Shown: positions 31,382 through 40,986 of the stretch, one piece after another
How positions within the stretch are numbered: the first letter of the stretch is position 1
Layout: the number at the start of each line of letters is the position of its first letter
NCBI RefSeq assembly: GCF_903944925.1
Contig: NZ_CAJATU010000170.1
Coordinates: 80,010-144,009 of the forward strand
DNA from: an uncultured Rhodopila sp.
GTDB taxonomy: Bacteria > Pseudomonadota > Alphaproteobacteria > Acetobacterales > Acetobacteraceae
Length of the DNA: 64,000 nt
Reading direction: 5' to 3'
Program-made: the position numbers and the translations under genes
The notes under the pieces: generated by a model
What the model was told of the DNA's origin: nothing
Databases searched by the model: none
Seen by the model: the letters and a program-made list of their open reading frames with translations, nothing else

Positions 31382-32917
31382 ATGGATTTGTTGACAGACC
31401 CCCCGGCCGTCCCCCCCTCCAACGCCTCGCGCTTGCCCGGACGACACGCCGTCGTCATCGGCGCCGGCTTCGGCGGACTCGCCGGGGCCATCCGGCTCGG
31501 CGCGCGCGGCTACCGGGTCACCGTGCTGGAGAAACTCAACGCCCCCGGCGGCCGGGCCTCGGTGTTCCGGCAGGACGGCTTCACCTTCGATGCCGGCCCG
31601 ACGATCCTGACCGCGCCGTTCCTGCTGGAGGAACTCTGGACGCTGTGCGGCAAGACAATGGCCGACGACCTGACCCTCAAGCCGATGGAGCCGTTCTACC
31701 GCATCCGCTTCAACGACGGCACGACGTTCGACACCAGCGGCGATCCCGCCCGCATGCGCGCCGAAGTCCAGCGCCTCGCCCCCGCCGACGTCGAGGGCTA
31801 CGAGGCGTTCATGCGCATCGGCAAGGAGATCTGCAGCCTCGGCTTCGAGCAGCTCGGCGACTCGCCGTTCAACTCGATCATGGACATGGTGAAAGTCGCA
31901 CCCGACATGCTGCGGCTCGGCAGCCTGCGCAGCACCTACGGCATGGTCGCCAAGTTCATCAAGGACGAGCGCCTGCGCATCGCCTTCAGCTTCCATCCGC
32001 TGTTCATCGGCGGCAATCCGTTCACCGCCAGCGCCATCTACGCGATGATCCCGTATCTCGAGCGGCGCTGGGGCGTGCATTTCGCCATGGGCGGCACCGG
32101 GCAGGCCGTCGCCGGGCTGGCCAAGCTGATCGCCGGGCAGGGCAACACCATCCGCTGCGGCGTCGAGGTCGAGCAGATCCTGGTCAGCAACGGCCGCGCC
32201 ACCGGGGTGCGGCTGAAGGGCGGCGAGGTGATCGACGCCGACATCGTGGTGTCGAACGCCGATTCCGCCTTCACCTACCGCAAGCTGCTGCCGCCCGAGA
32301 CGCGCAAGCGCTGGACCGACCGCAAGCTGGACCGGGCGCGCTACTCCATGAGCCTGTTCGTCTGGTATTTCGGCACCGATCGGCAGTACCCCGACGTCCC
32401 GCACCACACCATCGCGCTTGGCCCGCGCTACAAGGGCCTGCTGACCGACGTGTTCACGCGCAAGGTGCTGGCGAAGGATTTCTCGCTATACCTGCACCGG
32501 CCGACGGCAACCGATCCGTCCCTGGCGCCGATCGGCTGCGATACGTTCTATGCGCTGTCGCCGGTGCCGAACCTCGAGGGCAAGACCGACTGGACGATCG
32601 AGGCCGAACGTTACCGCCAGACCATCGAGGCGGAACTGTCCGCCACCTTGCTGCCGGACCTCGGCAAGCATGTGGTGACGTCGAAGCTGATGACGCCGCT
32701 GGATTTCCGCGACGGGCTGCTGTCGCTGCGCGGCGCGGCGTTCGGGCTGGAGCCGGTGCTGCTGCAAAGCGCCTGGTTCAGACCGCATAACAAAAGCGAA
32801 GATATCGCCGGCCTGTTCCTGGTCGGCGCCGGTACACATCCGGGCGCAGGTGTGCCGGGCGTGCTTTCGTCCGCTAAAGTCCTTGATCGCGTGGTGCCGC
32901 ATGCCGCAACTCTCTAA
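31382..32917 (+). CDS. crtI: phytoene desaturase CrtI
   Basis: 511 aa, normal CrtI length. FAD-dependent enzyme that introduces double bonds into phytoene to give neurosporene or lycopene. FAD site VVIGAGFGGLAGAIRLGARG (residues 24-43), APGGRASVFRQDGFTFDAGP, MGGTGQAVAGLAKLIAGQG, and the C-terminal signature LFLVGAGTHPGAGVPGVLSS are diagnostic. First gene of the crt operon with a PpsR box in front. Overlaps crtB by 17 bases. Confidence 0.97.
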   Translation: MDLLTDPPAVPPSNASRLPGRHAVVIGAGFGGLAGAIRLGARGYRVTVLEKLNAPGGRASVFRQDGFTFDAGPTILTAPFLLEELWTLCGKTMADDLTLKPMEPFYRIRFNDGTTFDTSGDPARMRAEVQRLAPADVEGYEAFMRIGKEICSLGFEQLGDSPFNSIMDMVKVAPDMLRLGSLRSTYGMVAKFIKDERLRIAFSFHPLFIGGNPFTASAIYAMIPYLERRWGVHFAMGGTGQAVAGLAKLIAGQGNTIRCGVEVEQILVSNGRATGVRLKGGEVIDADIVVSNADSAFTYRKLLPPETRKRWTDRKLDRARYSMSLFVWYFGTDRQYPDVPHHTIALGPRYKGLLTDVFTRKVLAKDFSLYLHRPTATDPSLAPIGCDTFYALSPVPNLEGKTDWTIEAERYRQTIEAELSATLLPDLGKHVVTSKLMTPLDFRDGLLSLRGAAFGLEPVLLQSAWFRPHNKSEDIAGLFLVGAGTHPGAGVPGVLSSAKVLDRVVPHAATL

Positions 32918-33944
32918 TTCCGAAGCCGCCGATATGGCGGCCTGCCACGACCTGATCCGTGGCGGGTCGCTCAGCTTTCATGCCGCATCGAGATTGCTGC
33001 CGCGCAAGATGCGCGATCCGGCGATCGCCCTGTATGCGTTCTGCCGTGAGGCGGACGACGTCATCGACAATGCGGTTGCCGGCAGCAACAGCCTGGGGTG
33101 GCTGCAGGAGCGGCTGGCGCTGATCTATGCCGGGCGGCCGATGGACGTGCCCGCGGACCGCGCCTTCGCGCGGATCGTCGAGCGCTTCGCCATCCCGCGC
33201 GAACTGCCCGAGGCGCTGCTGGACGGCTTCGCCTGGGACGCGCAAGGTCGCCGCTACAGGACGTTCTCCGACGTGCGCGCCTACTCGGTGCGGGTCGCCG
33301 GCACCGTCGGCGCCATGATGGCGGTGCTGATGGGGGTGCGCGACGCGGAACGCATGGCCTCCGCCGTCGATCTCGGCGTGGCGATGCAGCTGTCCAATAT
33401 TGCCCGCGACGTGGGTGAGGATGCCCGCAACGGGCGGTTGTACCTGCCGATGGACTGGATGGTTGAGGCCGGGGTCGATCCGGACGAGTTCCTCGCCGCG
33501 CCGGCTTACTCCGAGGCGATTGGCAGCATCGTGCACCGGCTGCTCTATGCCGCCGAGGGCTATTACGGCTCGGCCAGTGCGGGGATTGCGCGGCTGCCGA
33601 TGAATTGCCGGTTCGGGATCGGGGCGGCCGGCCTGCTGTATGCCGAAATCGGCCGGGAAGTGGCGCGGCGCGGGATGGATTCGATCTCCGGGCGTGCCGT
33701 GGTGTCCGGCCGGCGCAAGGTCTGGGTGCTGGCGAGCGGACTCGGCGACATTGCGTTTTCCGGGCGGTCGCTGTCGCCGCAGCCGGTGCCGGAAGGTTTA
33801 TTTTTAGTGGATGCGGTTGTGCAAAATACGCCCCGCACCATCATAGAACAGAGAGCTAGGCCCTGGTGGGCGTTGGGCGAGCGGCTGGTATGGACGATGG
33901 ATTTGTTCGCCAGTCTGGAGGAGCGGGGGCGCGTAAGACCCTAG
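32901..33944 (+). CDS. crtB: phytoene synthase CrtB
   Basis: 347 aa. Condenses two geranylgeranyl diphosphates to phytoene. Two Asp-rich Mg-binding motifs are present: AFCREADDVID (46-56) and NIARDVGEDARNGRLYLP. SLSFHAASRLLPRKMRDPAI is the typical N-terminal block. Start at 32901 lies inside crtI; ATG 32934 is a possible alternative. An extra C-terminal tail of about 50 residues follows the conserved domain. Confidence 0.96.
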   Translation: MPQLSNSEAADMAACHDLIRGGSLSFHAASRLLPRKMRDPAIALYAFCREADDVIDNAVAGSNSLGWLQERLALIYAGRPMDVPADRAFARIVERFAIPRELPEALLDGFAWDAQGRRYRTFSDVRAYSVRVAGTVGAMMAVLMGVRDAERMASAVDLGVAMQLSNIARDVGEDARNGRLYLPMDWMVEAGVDPDEFLAAPAYSEAIGSIVHRLLYAAEGYYGSASAGIARLPMNCRFGIGAAGLLYAEIGREVARRGMDSISGRAVVSGRRKVWVLASGLGDIAFSGRSLSPQPVPEGLFLVDAVVQNTPRTIIEQRARPWWALGERLVWTMDLFASLEERGRVRP

Positions 33945-33958
33945 AACAGGAGGCTGAC

Positions 33959-34324
33959 ATGCATGGCTGGCTGGGATTAGCGATGATTCCCTTGGGGCTG
34001 GGTATGGCTGTCGCGGCGTTCATGAAGCGCCGAAGCCGCATGACAGGCACGACACCGGCCGGACAGATCAGGCCGGAGTTCGCCATGATGGGCGAAATCA
34101 TGCGGCCGGTCGTGCTGTTTGTCGTGGGTCTGTTCGCGTTGCAGATGGTGCTGCTGTATTTCGTGTTCGGCGGCGCGCAGTTCCTGACGGCACTCGATTT
34201 CGGCGGCATAATGTTCGTGCTGGCGGCGTATACCGGCTATCTGCTGGTGGCGACGGCGAAGCAGGCGGCTCCGGCGCCCGTGGTTGCGGCCTCGGATGAT
34301 GCAGTGGGTTCGACCGCGGTATGA
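33959..34324 (+). CDS. small membrane protein in the crt operon
   Basis: 121 aa, strong ribosome site CAGGAGG at 33947-33953 selects this ATG over an earlier in-frame one. Three hydrophobic segments: MHGWLGLAMIPLGLGMAVAA, VVLFVVGLFALQMVLLYFVF and FGGIMFVLAAYTGYLLVATA. A basic loop (MKRRSRMTG) follows the first. No family recognised. 14 bases after crtB and 4-base overlap with the next small gene, so it belongs to the crt transcript and may help pigment-protein assembly. Confidence 0.7.
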   Translation: MHGWLGLAMIPLGLGMAVAAFMKRRSRMTGTTPAGQIRPEFAMMGEIMRPVVLFVVGLFALQMVLLYFVFGGAQFLTALDFGGIMFVLAAYTGYLLVATAKQAAPAPVVAASDDAVGSTAV

Positions 34325-34467
34325 GTTTGCCGAGCGGCGGACAATGGGAATCGGTCATCGGAGTCCTGGTACTGGGACTGCTGGTCTGGGAACTCCGCAG
34401 CCTGCGGCGCACGCAGCGAGCCGATAGGGAGAAGGCGCGGCAGGCTGAGGCGAAGCCGCCGGAGTGA
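34321..34467 (+). CDS. 48-aa single-pass membrane peptide ending the crt operon
   Basis: Starts with ATGA overlapping the previous stop. MSLPSGGQWESVIGVLVLGL begins the sequence; one membrane helix (about 12-26) is followed by a strongly charged tail (ELRSLRRTQRADREKARQAE). The overlap and composition make it a credible gene although it is short. Function unknown; shape resembles small accessory subunits of membrane complexes. Confidence 0.55.
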   Translation: MSLPSGGQWESVIGVLVLGLLVWELRSLRRTQRADREKARQAEAKPPE

Positions 34468-34480
34468 TCCGCGGATTCGG

Positions 34481-34523
34481 TTCGTGGACAATGCAGCCGG
34501 CCGGGCGGAGCCCGGCCATGACA
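34481..34523. repeat. degenerate REP-like hairpin
   Basis: CGGCCGGGCGGAGCCCGGCC followed by ATGACA, preceded by TTCGTGGA: the same plan as the unit at 25698-25733. Located after the crt operon. Confidence 0.5.
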
Positions 34524-34576
34524 CAAGGGAAGACCGGGCCGCGCTGTGGGCGAGTGGCTTTCACGGCGGATTGGGA

Positions 34577-35401
34577 CTAAGGCCACGACGGTGCCGCCTC
34601 GTTCGGCAATCGCTGCCAGATTGCGTCCACGCCGACCGGCAAGCGAATGCCCATCCGGTTTTCCAGCACGTCGCGCAGATCTTCGGGCGACGCCAGGACT
34701 CGTTGCTGCACGCCATCCGGACCGTGGATGGAAAGCGATGCGTTCAGCAGGTTCAGGCGCGATGCGCCAATCACCCTGGCGGCAACCAGATTGCGCACGA
34801 AGCGCGTTTTCGGATGCGTCGCAGTGAACCAGTTCGCCATTTCGAAGTCGCCCTGCTCTGCCGGCGTCAGCGTAAAGCGATACATCGCCTCCCACCTGTC
34901 GGGGAGACGCATTCGGGTTTCCAGCCTGTCGTCGTGCCGGACGACCCGGTAGATGCCGTGCGGCGTGATCTGGGGCGCGTCGCATTCCAGCCGGAGCGGC
35001 GCCGTATAGGTTTGTCCGCCGAACCCGACATCCGCCAGGTAGTCGCCTTCGGGCAGATGCACCAGCGTCAGCCGATGCGTCGGTGGCGCCGATCGGCCGG
35101 GGGACATCCAGACGACGCGGGCGGCGAGGGGTTCGGCGTGAAAGCCGATGGCCTGGAGGACGGCGAGGAAGAGGGCGTTCTGCTCGTGGCAATATCCGCC
35201 GCGGCTGTGGTGCACGAGCTTCGACTGGACGGATTGGATGTCGATCGAAACGGGCCGTCCGAGAAATGGATCGAGGCCCTCGAACGGGATTTCCGCCGGA
35301 TGCCTGGCGTGCAGTTCGGTCAGCACGGCCAGCGTCGGTTGGCAGGGTCCGCCGTAGCCGATGCGTTCGAAATAGGCGTGCAGGCCGATACCGGCGCCCA
35401 T
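34577..35401 (-). CDS. nat: arylamine N-acetyltransferase
   Basis: 274 aa. Transfers acetyl from acetyl-CoA to arylamines and hydrazines. Catalytic triad visible: Cys71 in RGGYCHEQN, His109 in THRLTLV, Asp124 in ADVGFGG. N-terminal Y-F-x-R-I-G-Y-G motif (YFERIGYGG) and IPFEGLDPFLGRPVSIDI are typical. AAGGAG ribosome site on the minus strand supports this start. Stands alone between the crt operon and asd. Confidence 0.94.
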   Translation of the reverse strand: MGAGIGLHAYFERIGYGGPCQPTLAVLTELHARHPAEIPFEGLDPFLGRPVSIDIQSVQSKLVHHSRGGYCHEQNALFLAVLQAIGFHAEPLAARVVWMSPGRSAPPTHRLTLVHLPEGDYLADVGFGGQTYTAPLRLECDAPQITPHGIYRVVRHDDRLETRMRLPDRWEAMYRFTLTPAEQGDFEMANWFTATHPKTRFVRNLVAARVIGASRLNLLNASLSIHGPDGVQQRVLASPEDLRDVLENRMGIRLPVGVDAIWQRLPNEAAPSWP

Positions 35402-35781
35402 GTTCGGGCCTCTCCTTGAAGTTGGCTGCTTCGGGATGCCGGCGAACCGGATGAAGGGAAGCCGCCGAAGACCGGTCGATCTTATACCGGTCTGCCCGGA
35501 TATTGACCATGTGAGTGTTGAATTGGACTGGCGCCACGTTTCTTCCCCGTCACGGTGCCCCCGGGCGGACCATCCACGCCTTGAATTTCGGCACCGCACC
35601 GGGGGCGTGGCAAACCGCCGCGCGGCGCCGTGCCGCTTCGGCCGCATTCCGCTCCGGCAGGGTGACGATGCGCGGCGTGCCGCCAGTATCCCGCTTTCCC
35701 GTCCCCCGCGACAGCGCGTTTCGCTTGCCTCAGGCCGCCACTGCCGCTAACCCTGCGACCCTTCGTTTGCAGGAGTTTGTC
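35402..35781. other. 380-base gap between nat and asd
   Basis: Divergent promoter region. Contains a degenerate hairpin unit at 35548-35580 (CGTCACGG at one end, ACCATCCACGCC at the other) of the family described elsewhere. Reading frames through it lack ribosome sites and family signal. No clear promoter recognised. Confidence 0.5.
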
Positions 35782-36809
<1,028 letters not shown>

Positions 36810-36813
<4 letters not shown>

Positions 36814-37922
36814 GCCGCCCGCATCGTCTCCAGATGGGCCCGCAGCATCGGCAGCGGGCAGGGGGCATCCGGCGGCACCACCGCCGCCCACTCCGCCACG
36901 CCCGGCAGACGGCCGGGGTTGCGCATCACCAGCTCGGTCTTCAGGAACGGGCCGCCGAACCGCGTCGCCAGCACGTGCCACAGGTGGTGGGTGGGGTTCA
37001 GCGGCCATTGATGCAGCAAGGCCGCGGCCTGATCGTCCGGCAGCGTGGCAAAGCCCTTCAGCCGGTGATACGACTTCGCCAGCCGCTCGCGCTCCGCCGG
37101 GTCCGCCGCGGCGGCCTGCGCCAGGCGGTCATACCCGAATACCGCAGCGACCCGGTGGCCGCGCCTGCGCATCCACCGCGCCAGCCGGATCTCGCCCAAC
37201 TGGATCAGCAGCCATTTCGAGTGGCTGATATGCATCGCCGACAGGAATCCCATCAGGTCGGCGACAGCACCGCGGCCGCGGGCCAGCAGCATATAGCTTT
37301 GCAGATGCGCGCCGCCCTGGAGGCTTTCCGTCAGCCCGAACAGCCCGTCACCGCCGGCCCGCATCGTGGCGATCACCGGTTCCAGCGCGCCGATGGGACC
37401 CAGCACGCTGTCATTGACCAGCATCAGCTCAACCGGTTCGGACCAACGGCGAGCAACTTCCGGCATCAGGTCATGCCATGCCCCGAAATCGCGCCCGATA
37501 TTCTGCCGCTGCACCACCAGCGCGCACAGCCGGCGGACGGCCTGCCAGTCTGCCTCGGGGATGCGCGCGGCCATCGAAATGAAGACGATCGAGAATCCCG
37601 TTCCGGCCAGCAGCGAGAGCTGACGGCGAACCATGTCCGAGACCTGGCCGGTGGGCGAGTAATGCACATACAGCGCAATCCGCTTGGACCCGGCCTCCAT
37701 AGCCACGCCGTCTTCCATCCGCAGCGGAGCAACCGGCGCCGCCCGCACGGCGCTGGCAAGGTCGCGCGGCAAATTGGCGACAACATCCCGGCCGACATAG
37801 AAACCCCGCACAGCCAGCCGCCGCCATGTGCCGGAGCTGGCGTAACCATGCGCCAGACGGCGCAATCCCGGCGACGACTCGTAGAGATCAGTCAGGCAAA
37901 GCGGCTCGTTCGAAGTCGTCAT
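36810..37922 (-). CDS. rhamnan synthesis F (RgpF)-like protein
   Basis: 370 aa. Matches the RgpF group of polysaccharide enzymes by KRIALYVHYSPTGQVSDMV, VVQRQNIGRDFGAWHDLMPE and LMLVNDSVLGPIGALEPVIA, motifs seen in glycosyltransferase-like proteins that assemble surface polysaccharide. The C-terminal third is basic. The ATG at 37922 is preferred; the frame is open for 35 codons upstream but reads as non-coding AT-rich sequence. No other polysaccharide genes are beside it, so its substrate is unknown. Confidence 0.8.
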
Positions 37923-38230
37923 ACCGGATTCCCAAAGAGGCGACTGGACATATACGATCGTAATTTTGAACCTCGGATAACCATTAACGTAGATAACGAA
38001 TAATTGAAACCGCGGCGTAGCGCTCAACAGAATGAACGCGGCAACCGCAATCCACTACCGCCGGTAGTGCGCCCTTCTGCTTCTCCCCCGTTCGGCGGCG
38101 CTTTGGCCGCCGACTGAGCGCATGATGAAGGCCCGTTGCAGATTTAGTACGTCATGCGTGCGGACGCCAGGATCGGCCCGTCGCTGACCGTCCGCCGGAC
38201 CAGCCGCAGCGCAACGTTGGCACCGAGATC
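37923..38230. other. 308-base gap with a 17-bp palindrome
   Basis: AT-rich next to the RgpF-like start. CACTACCG-C-CGGTAGTG at 38053-38069 is a candidate operator. On the minus strand, 28 sense codons follow the aldolase stop in the same frame (38144-38230) and read like protein, possibly remnant coding sequence. Confidence 0.45.
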
Positions 38231-38989
38231 CTAGCGCCGGAAATCCGCACCCTTGCGTTCAACCGTGCGGACCAGCCCCTTCCATTCGCTCAGCCCGTAT
38301 TCCGGCGCGGGCCGCAGCTTCCGCATCCGTTCGGCCGCCTTGCGCTGCACGGACAGGTCGATGACCACCGGCGGCTCGTCCATTTGCCGCGCCAGCAGCT
38401 CCAGCTCGCACGCCCGCTCCAGCATGTATAGCCGCATCAACGCGCCATGGATGGTTTCGCCCAAGGTCAGCAGTCCATGGTTCAGCAGCACGACGCAGGT
38501 TCCCGCGGCGCAGCTCCGCCCGAGCGCCTCGCACTCCTCCTCCGAGGCCGGGACGCCATACTCGTGATACACCACATCGTCGATGACATGCAGCGAGTCC
38601 TGGCTTATCGGCCGCAGTCCGCGGCGCAGCAGCGATACCCCTGCGCCGGCCCGGGTATGGGTATGCAGCACGCAGTTGGCGTCCGGCCGCGCCTTGTAGA
38701 CCCCGCTATGGATGGTGAACCCGGCCGCATTGAACGCCCCGCCGGGACTCAGCACCGCCCCGTCCAGGTGCATCTTCACCAATGACGATGCGGTGGTCTC
38801 ATCGAACATCTCGCCGTAGTTGTTGATCAGGAAGTGGTTCGGCTCGCCGGGGATGCGCGCCGTCATGTGGGTGTTGATCAGGTCGGTCCAGCCGAGGTGG
38901 TGAACCACGTGATACAAGGCCGCGAGGTCGCAGCGGGTCTGCCATTCGGCGTCCGACATCTCCGGGTGCAATTGCAAAGCGGCTGACAT
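38231..38989 (-). CDS. class II aldolase/adducin family protein
   Basis: 252 aa. Zn-dependent aldolase/decarboxylase fold. Zn ligands: HTHTRAGAG (two His) and LNHGLLTLG (third His); the phosphate/substrate loop NNYGEMFDETTASSLVKM is conserved. Similar stand-alone proteins cleave or epimerise hydroxy-acids or sugar phosphates. AAGGA on the minus strand lies 9 bases before the ATG. The exact substrate is unknown. Confidence 0.87.
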   Translation of the reverse strand: MSAALQLHPEMSDAEWQTRCDLAALYHVVHHLGWTDLINTHMTARIPGEPNHFLINNYGEMFDETTASSLVKMHLDGAVLSPGGAFNAAGFTIHSGVYKARPDANCVLHTHTRAGAGVSLLRRGLRPISQDSLHVIDDVVYHEYGVPASEEECEALGRSCAAGTCVVLLNHGLLTLGETIHGALMRLYMLERACELELLARQMDEPPVVIDLSVQRKAAERMRKLRPAPEYGLSEWKGLVRTVERKGADFRR

Positions 38990-39354
38990 GCGGCGTTTCC
39001 TTCTCTGAGATTCAGCCGGGAATGCTGAGCGTGCCGCCCGCATCGTGCAAGCGCGGCGGGGGTGAGCGGCCCGGGAAACCGGCCGCCGCCGGTGCTTGAC
39101 CGTTCTGGAAACAAAGCTTTCACCTGGTATTGATGCAGGGAACCGGCTGACGCATTCTCGGCTTTTGCGGGTTCGAAGTGTCAATCCAGATTGGCATCCA
39201 TAGTGTCAACTTGGACAAATTAAAATAATCCGCTTTTTTTTAGGCCAGCGCGCCTTGCAGGACTTTGGAATCTACCCATTGTTAAATCATCGGGCATGGC
39301 TGAGATGCCACCACCGTATAGGTCAACGCCGAACCCTTGCAATTGGAGAGCAAC
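38990..39354. other. 365-base gap upstream of the tandem peptides
   Basis: Contains two direct AGTGTCAA motifs (39178-39185 and 39203-39210) 25 bases apart, an AT-rich tract 39216-39241 with a run of T, and the leader of the first peptide gene. On the minus strand the repeats read TTGACACT and could be -35 elements for the aldolase or protein sites. Confidence 0.4.
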
Positions 39355-39450
39355 ATGAAGACTTCGTTCGCCCGCCTCGAGATCATCGCCGCCGCCCTCG
39401 CCATCGGCTTCATGATCGTCCCGCTGGTTCCCTACGCGCTCGGCCACTGA
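39355..39450 (+). CDS. 31-aa membrane micropeptide, copy 1
   Basis: MKTSFARLEIIAAALAIGFM starts the peptide and IVPLVPYALGH ends it: one hydrophobic helix of about 20 residues with a short basic N-terminus. The leader TTGCAATTGGAGAGCAAC gives a GGAG ribosome site 8 bases before the ATG. An almost identical gene lies 182 bases downstream, and the changes between copies are one silent base and one Gly/Ser change, with the leader also conserved, so translation is likely. Function unknown; candidates are a small subunit of a membrane complex or a type I toxin-like peptide. Confidence 0.65.
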   Translation: MKTSFARLEIIAAALAIGFMIVPLVPYALGH

Positions 39451-39536
39451 TCCGCCGCGTCAGTAGACACGATCGTATAGACGGACGGCTTTACGCCGGC
39501 CGAAAGCCCGTTGAACAATTGCAGTTGGAGAGCAAC

Positions 39537-39632
39537 ATGAAGACTTCGTTCGCCCGCCTCGAGATCATCGCCGCCGCCCTCGCCATCGGTTTCATGATCG
39601 TCCCGCTGGTTCCCTACGCGCTCAGCCACTGA
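39537..39632 (+). CDS. 31-aa membrane micropeptide, copy 2
   Basis: Differs from copy 1 at 2 of 96 bases (94 identical), giving Ser for Gly at residue 30. Leader TTGCAGTTGGAGAGCAAC is the same as copy 1 except for one base. About 40 bases after the stop (a GTAGAC/ATAGAT..ACGACCGTGTAGACGG stretch) also resemble the sequence after copy 1, so the duplication covered leader, gene and trailer. A strong palindromic hairpin follows at 39708-39735. Confidence 0.65.
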   Translation: MKTSFARLEIIAAALAIGFMIVPLVPYALSH

Positions 39633-39707
39633 AGTCTGCTGCGCCGATAGATACGACCGTGTAGACGGGATTACTTTACTCCGAAGCGGCTTGTTTGGCA
39701 AAGTGGT

Positions 39708-39735
39708 ATCCGCGGTTGAAAGTTCAACCGCGGAT
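39708..39735 (+). terminator. 28-bp hairpin after the tandem micropeptides
   Basis: ATCCGCGGTTGAA (39708-39720) and TTCAACCGCGGAT (39723-39735) pair perfectly round AG. Four Ts follow shortly after (39743-39746). Probably the end of the micropeptide transcript; it might also be an operator. Confidence 0.6.
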
Positions 39736-39821
39736 CGCTGCGTTTTACAGGCCGCCGATCGCTTGACCCCTTCGGACTCGCGGGCTACCGGCTGGTAATC
39801 GACAGCCGAGGACCCCGACCG

Positions 39822-40967
39822 GTGAACGCATTCAGCTTTCCGCCGCCACCGCCCTCCCCGGGGGCCGAAGCCCTCCGCGATGAAGTCCGCGCATTCCTCG
39901 CCACCGCCCTGGCCGAACGGACGCCGGTGCAGCGAGCCGAATCCTGGACCGGCATCGACCCCGAGTTCTCCCGCAAGCTCGGCCGGCGCGGCTGGATTGG
40001 CATGACCTGGCCGAAACGATTTGGCGGGCACGAGCGCTGCTTCCTCGAACGTTACGTCGTCCAGGAGGAACTGCTCGCCGCCGGCGCCCCCGTCGCCCTG
40101 CACTGGATCGCCGATCGGCAGTCCGGACCGTTGATTTTGCGGGTGGGGACGGAGGAGCAGAAGACCATCCTGCCGCGCATCGCCGCCGGCGAGGCCTTTT
40201 TCTGCATCGGCATGAGCGAGCCGGATGTCGGATCGGACCTGGCATCCGTGCGCAGCCGGGCGGCGAAAGTGCAGGGCGGATACCTGGTCAACGGCACCAA
40301 GGTCTGGACCAGCTTCGCCCACCTGTCGCACTACATGATCCTGTTCTGCCGCACCGGTCCCGCTGAAGACCGCCACGGCGGCGTCAGCCAGTTCCTGGTC
40401 GACCTGCAAGCAACTCCGGGCGTCACGATACGTCCGATCCTCGCGCTGACCGGTGAGCATCATTTCAACGAAGTCGTCTTCCAGGACGCCTTCCTGCCGG
40501 ACACCGCGCTGCTGGGCAAAGCGGGCGACGGCTGGAACCAGGTCACCAGCGAACTGGCGTTCGAGCGCAGCGGCCCGGAACGGTTCCTGTCGTCGTTCCG
40601 GCTGTTCGTCGAGTTGGTGCGTGCATTGGGGCCGGAGCCGTCCGCCGCCGGGGCGGCGGCCATTGGACGGCTGACGGCGCATCTGATGGTCCTGCGGCGG
40701 ATGTCGCGCTCGGTTGCCGGGATGCTGCAGAACGGCGAGAACCCGGCTTTGCAGGCGGCGCTGGTGAAGGATCTCGGCGCCTTGCTGGAGCAGGAAATTC
40801 CGGACATCGCGCGCGGCCTGGTCGATGCGGAGCCGGATGCATCTTCCACCGGGGCATTCGCCGCCGTGCTGGCGCACACCATGATGCATGCGCCGTCGTT
40901 CTCGCTGCGCGGCGGCACGCGGGAAATCCTGCGCGGCATCATCGCGCGCGGACTTGGACTTCGCTGA
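39822..40967 (+). CDS. acyl-CoA dehydrogenase family protein
   Basis: 381 aa FAD flavoenzyme that oxidises acyl-CoA at the alpha-beta bond. N-terminal helical domain (EALRDEVRAFLATALAERTP), FAD/substrate loop CIGMSEPDVGSDLASVRSRA, VNGTKVWTSFAHLSHYMILF, and the C-terminal SLRGGTREILRGIIARGLGL. The GGT.EI.R end is typical of the family. The GTG at 39822 lacks a good ribosome site; an internal start is possible. Followed after 19 bases by a crotonase, so together they form a short acyl-CoA degradation pair. Confidence 0.9.
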   Translation: MNAFSFPPPPPSPGAEALRDEVRAFLATALAERTPVQRAESWTGIDPEFSRKLGRRGWIGMTWPKRFGGHERCFLERYVVQEELLAAGAPVALHWIADRQSGPLILRVGTEEQKTILPRIAAGEAFFCIGMSEPDVGSDLASVRSRAAKVQGGYLVNGTKVWTSFAHLSHYMILFCRTGPAEDRHGGVSQFLVDLQATPGVTIRPILALTGEHHFNEVVFQDAFLPDTALLGKAGDGWNQVTSELAFERSGPERFLSSFRLFVELVRALGPEPSAAGAAAIGRLTAHLMVLRRMSRSVAGMLQNGENPALQAALVKDLGALLEQEIPDIARGLVDAEPDASSTGAFAAVLAHTMMHAPSFSLRGGTREILRGIIARGLGLR

Positions 40968-40986
40968 TACTTCAAGGAAACGAACC

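Noticed and set aside
39178..39210. Direct AGTGTCAA repeats as a PpsR or toxin operator
   Set aside because: Direct rather than inverted, spacing not matching any regulator I know; noted in the gap description only.
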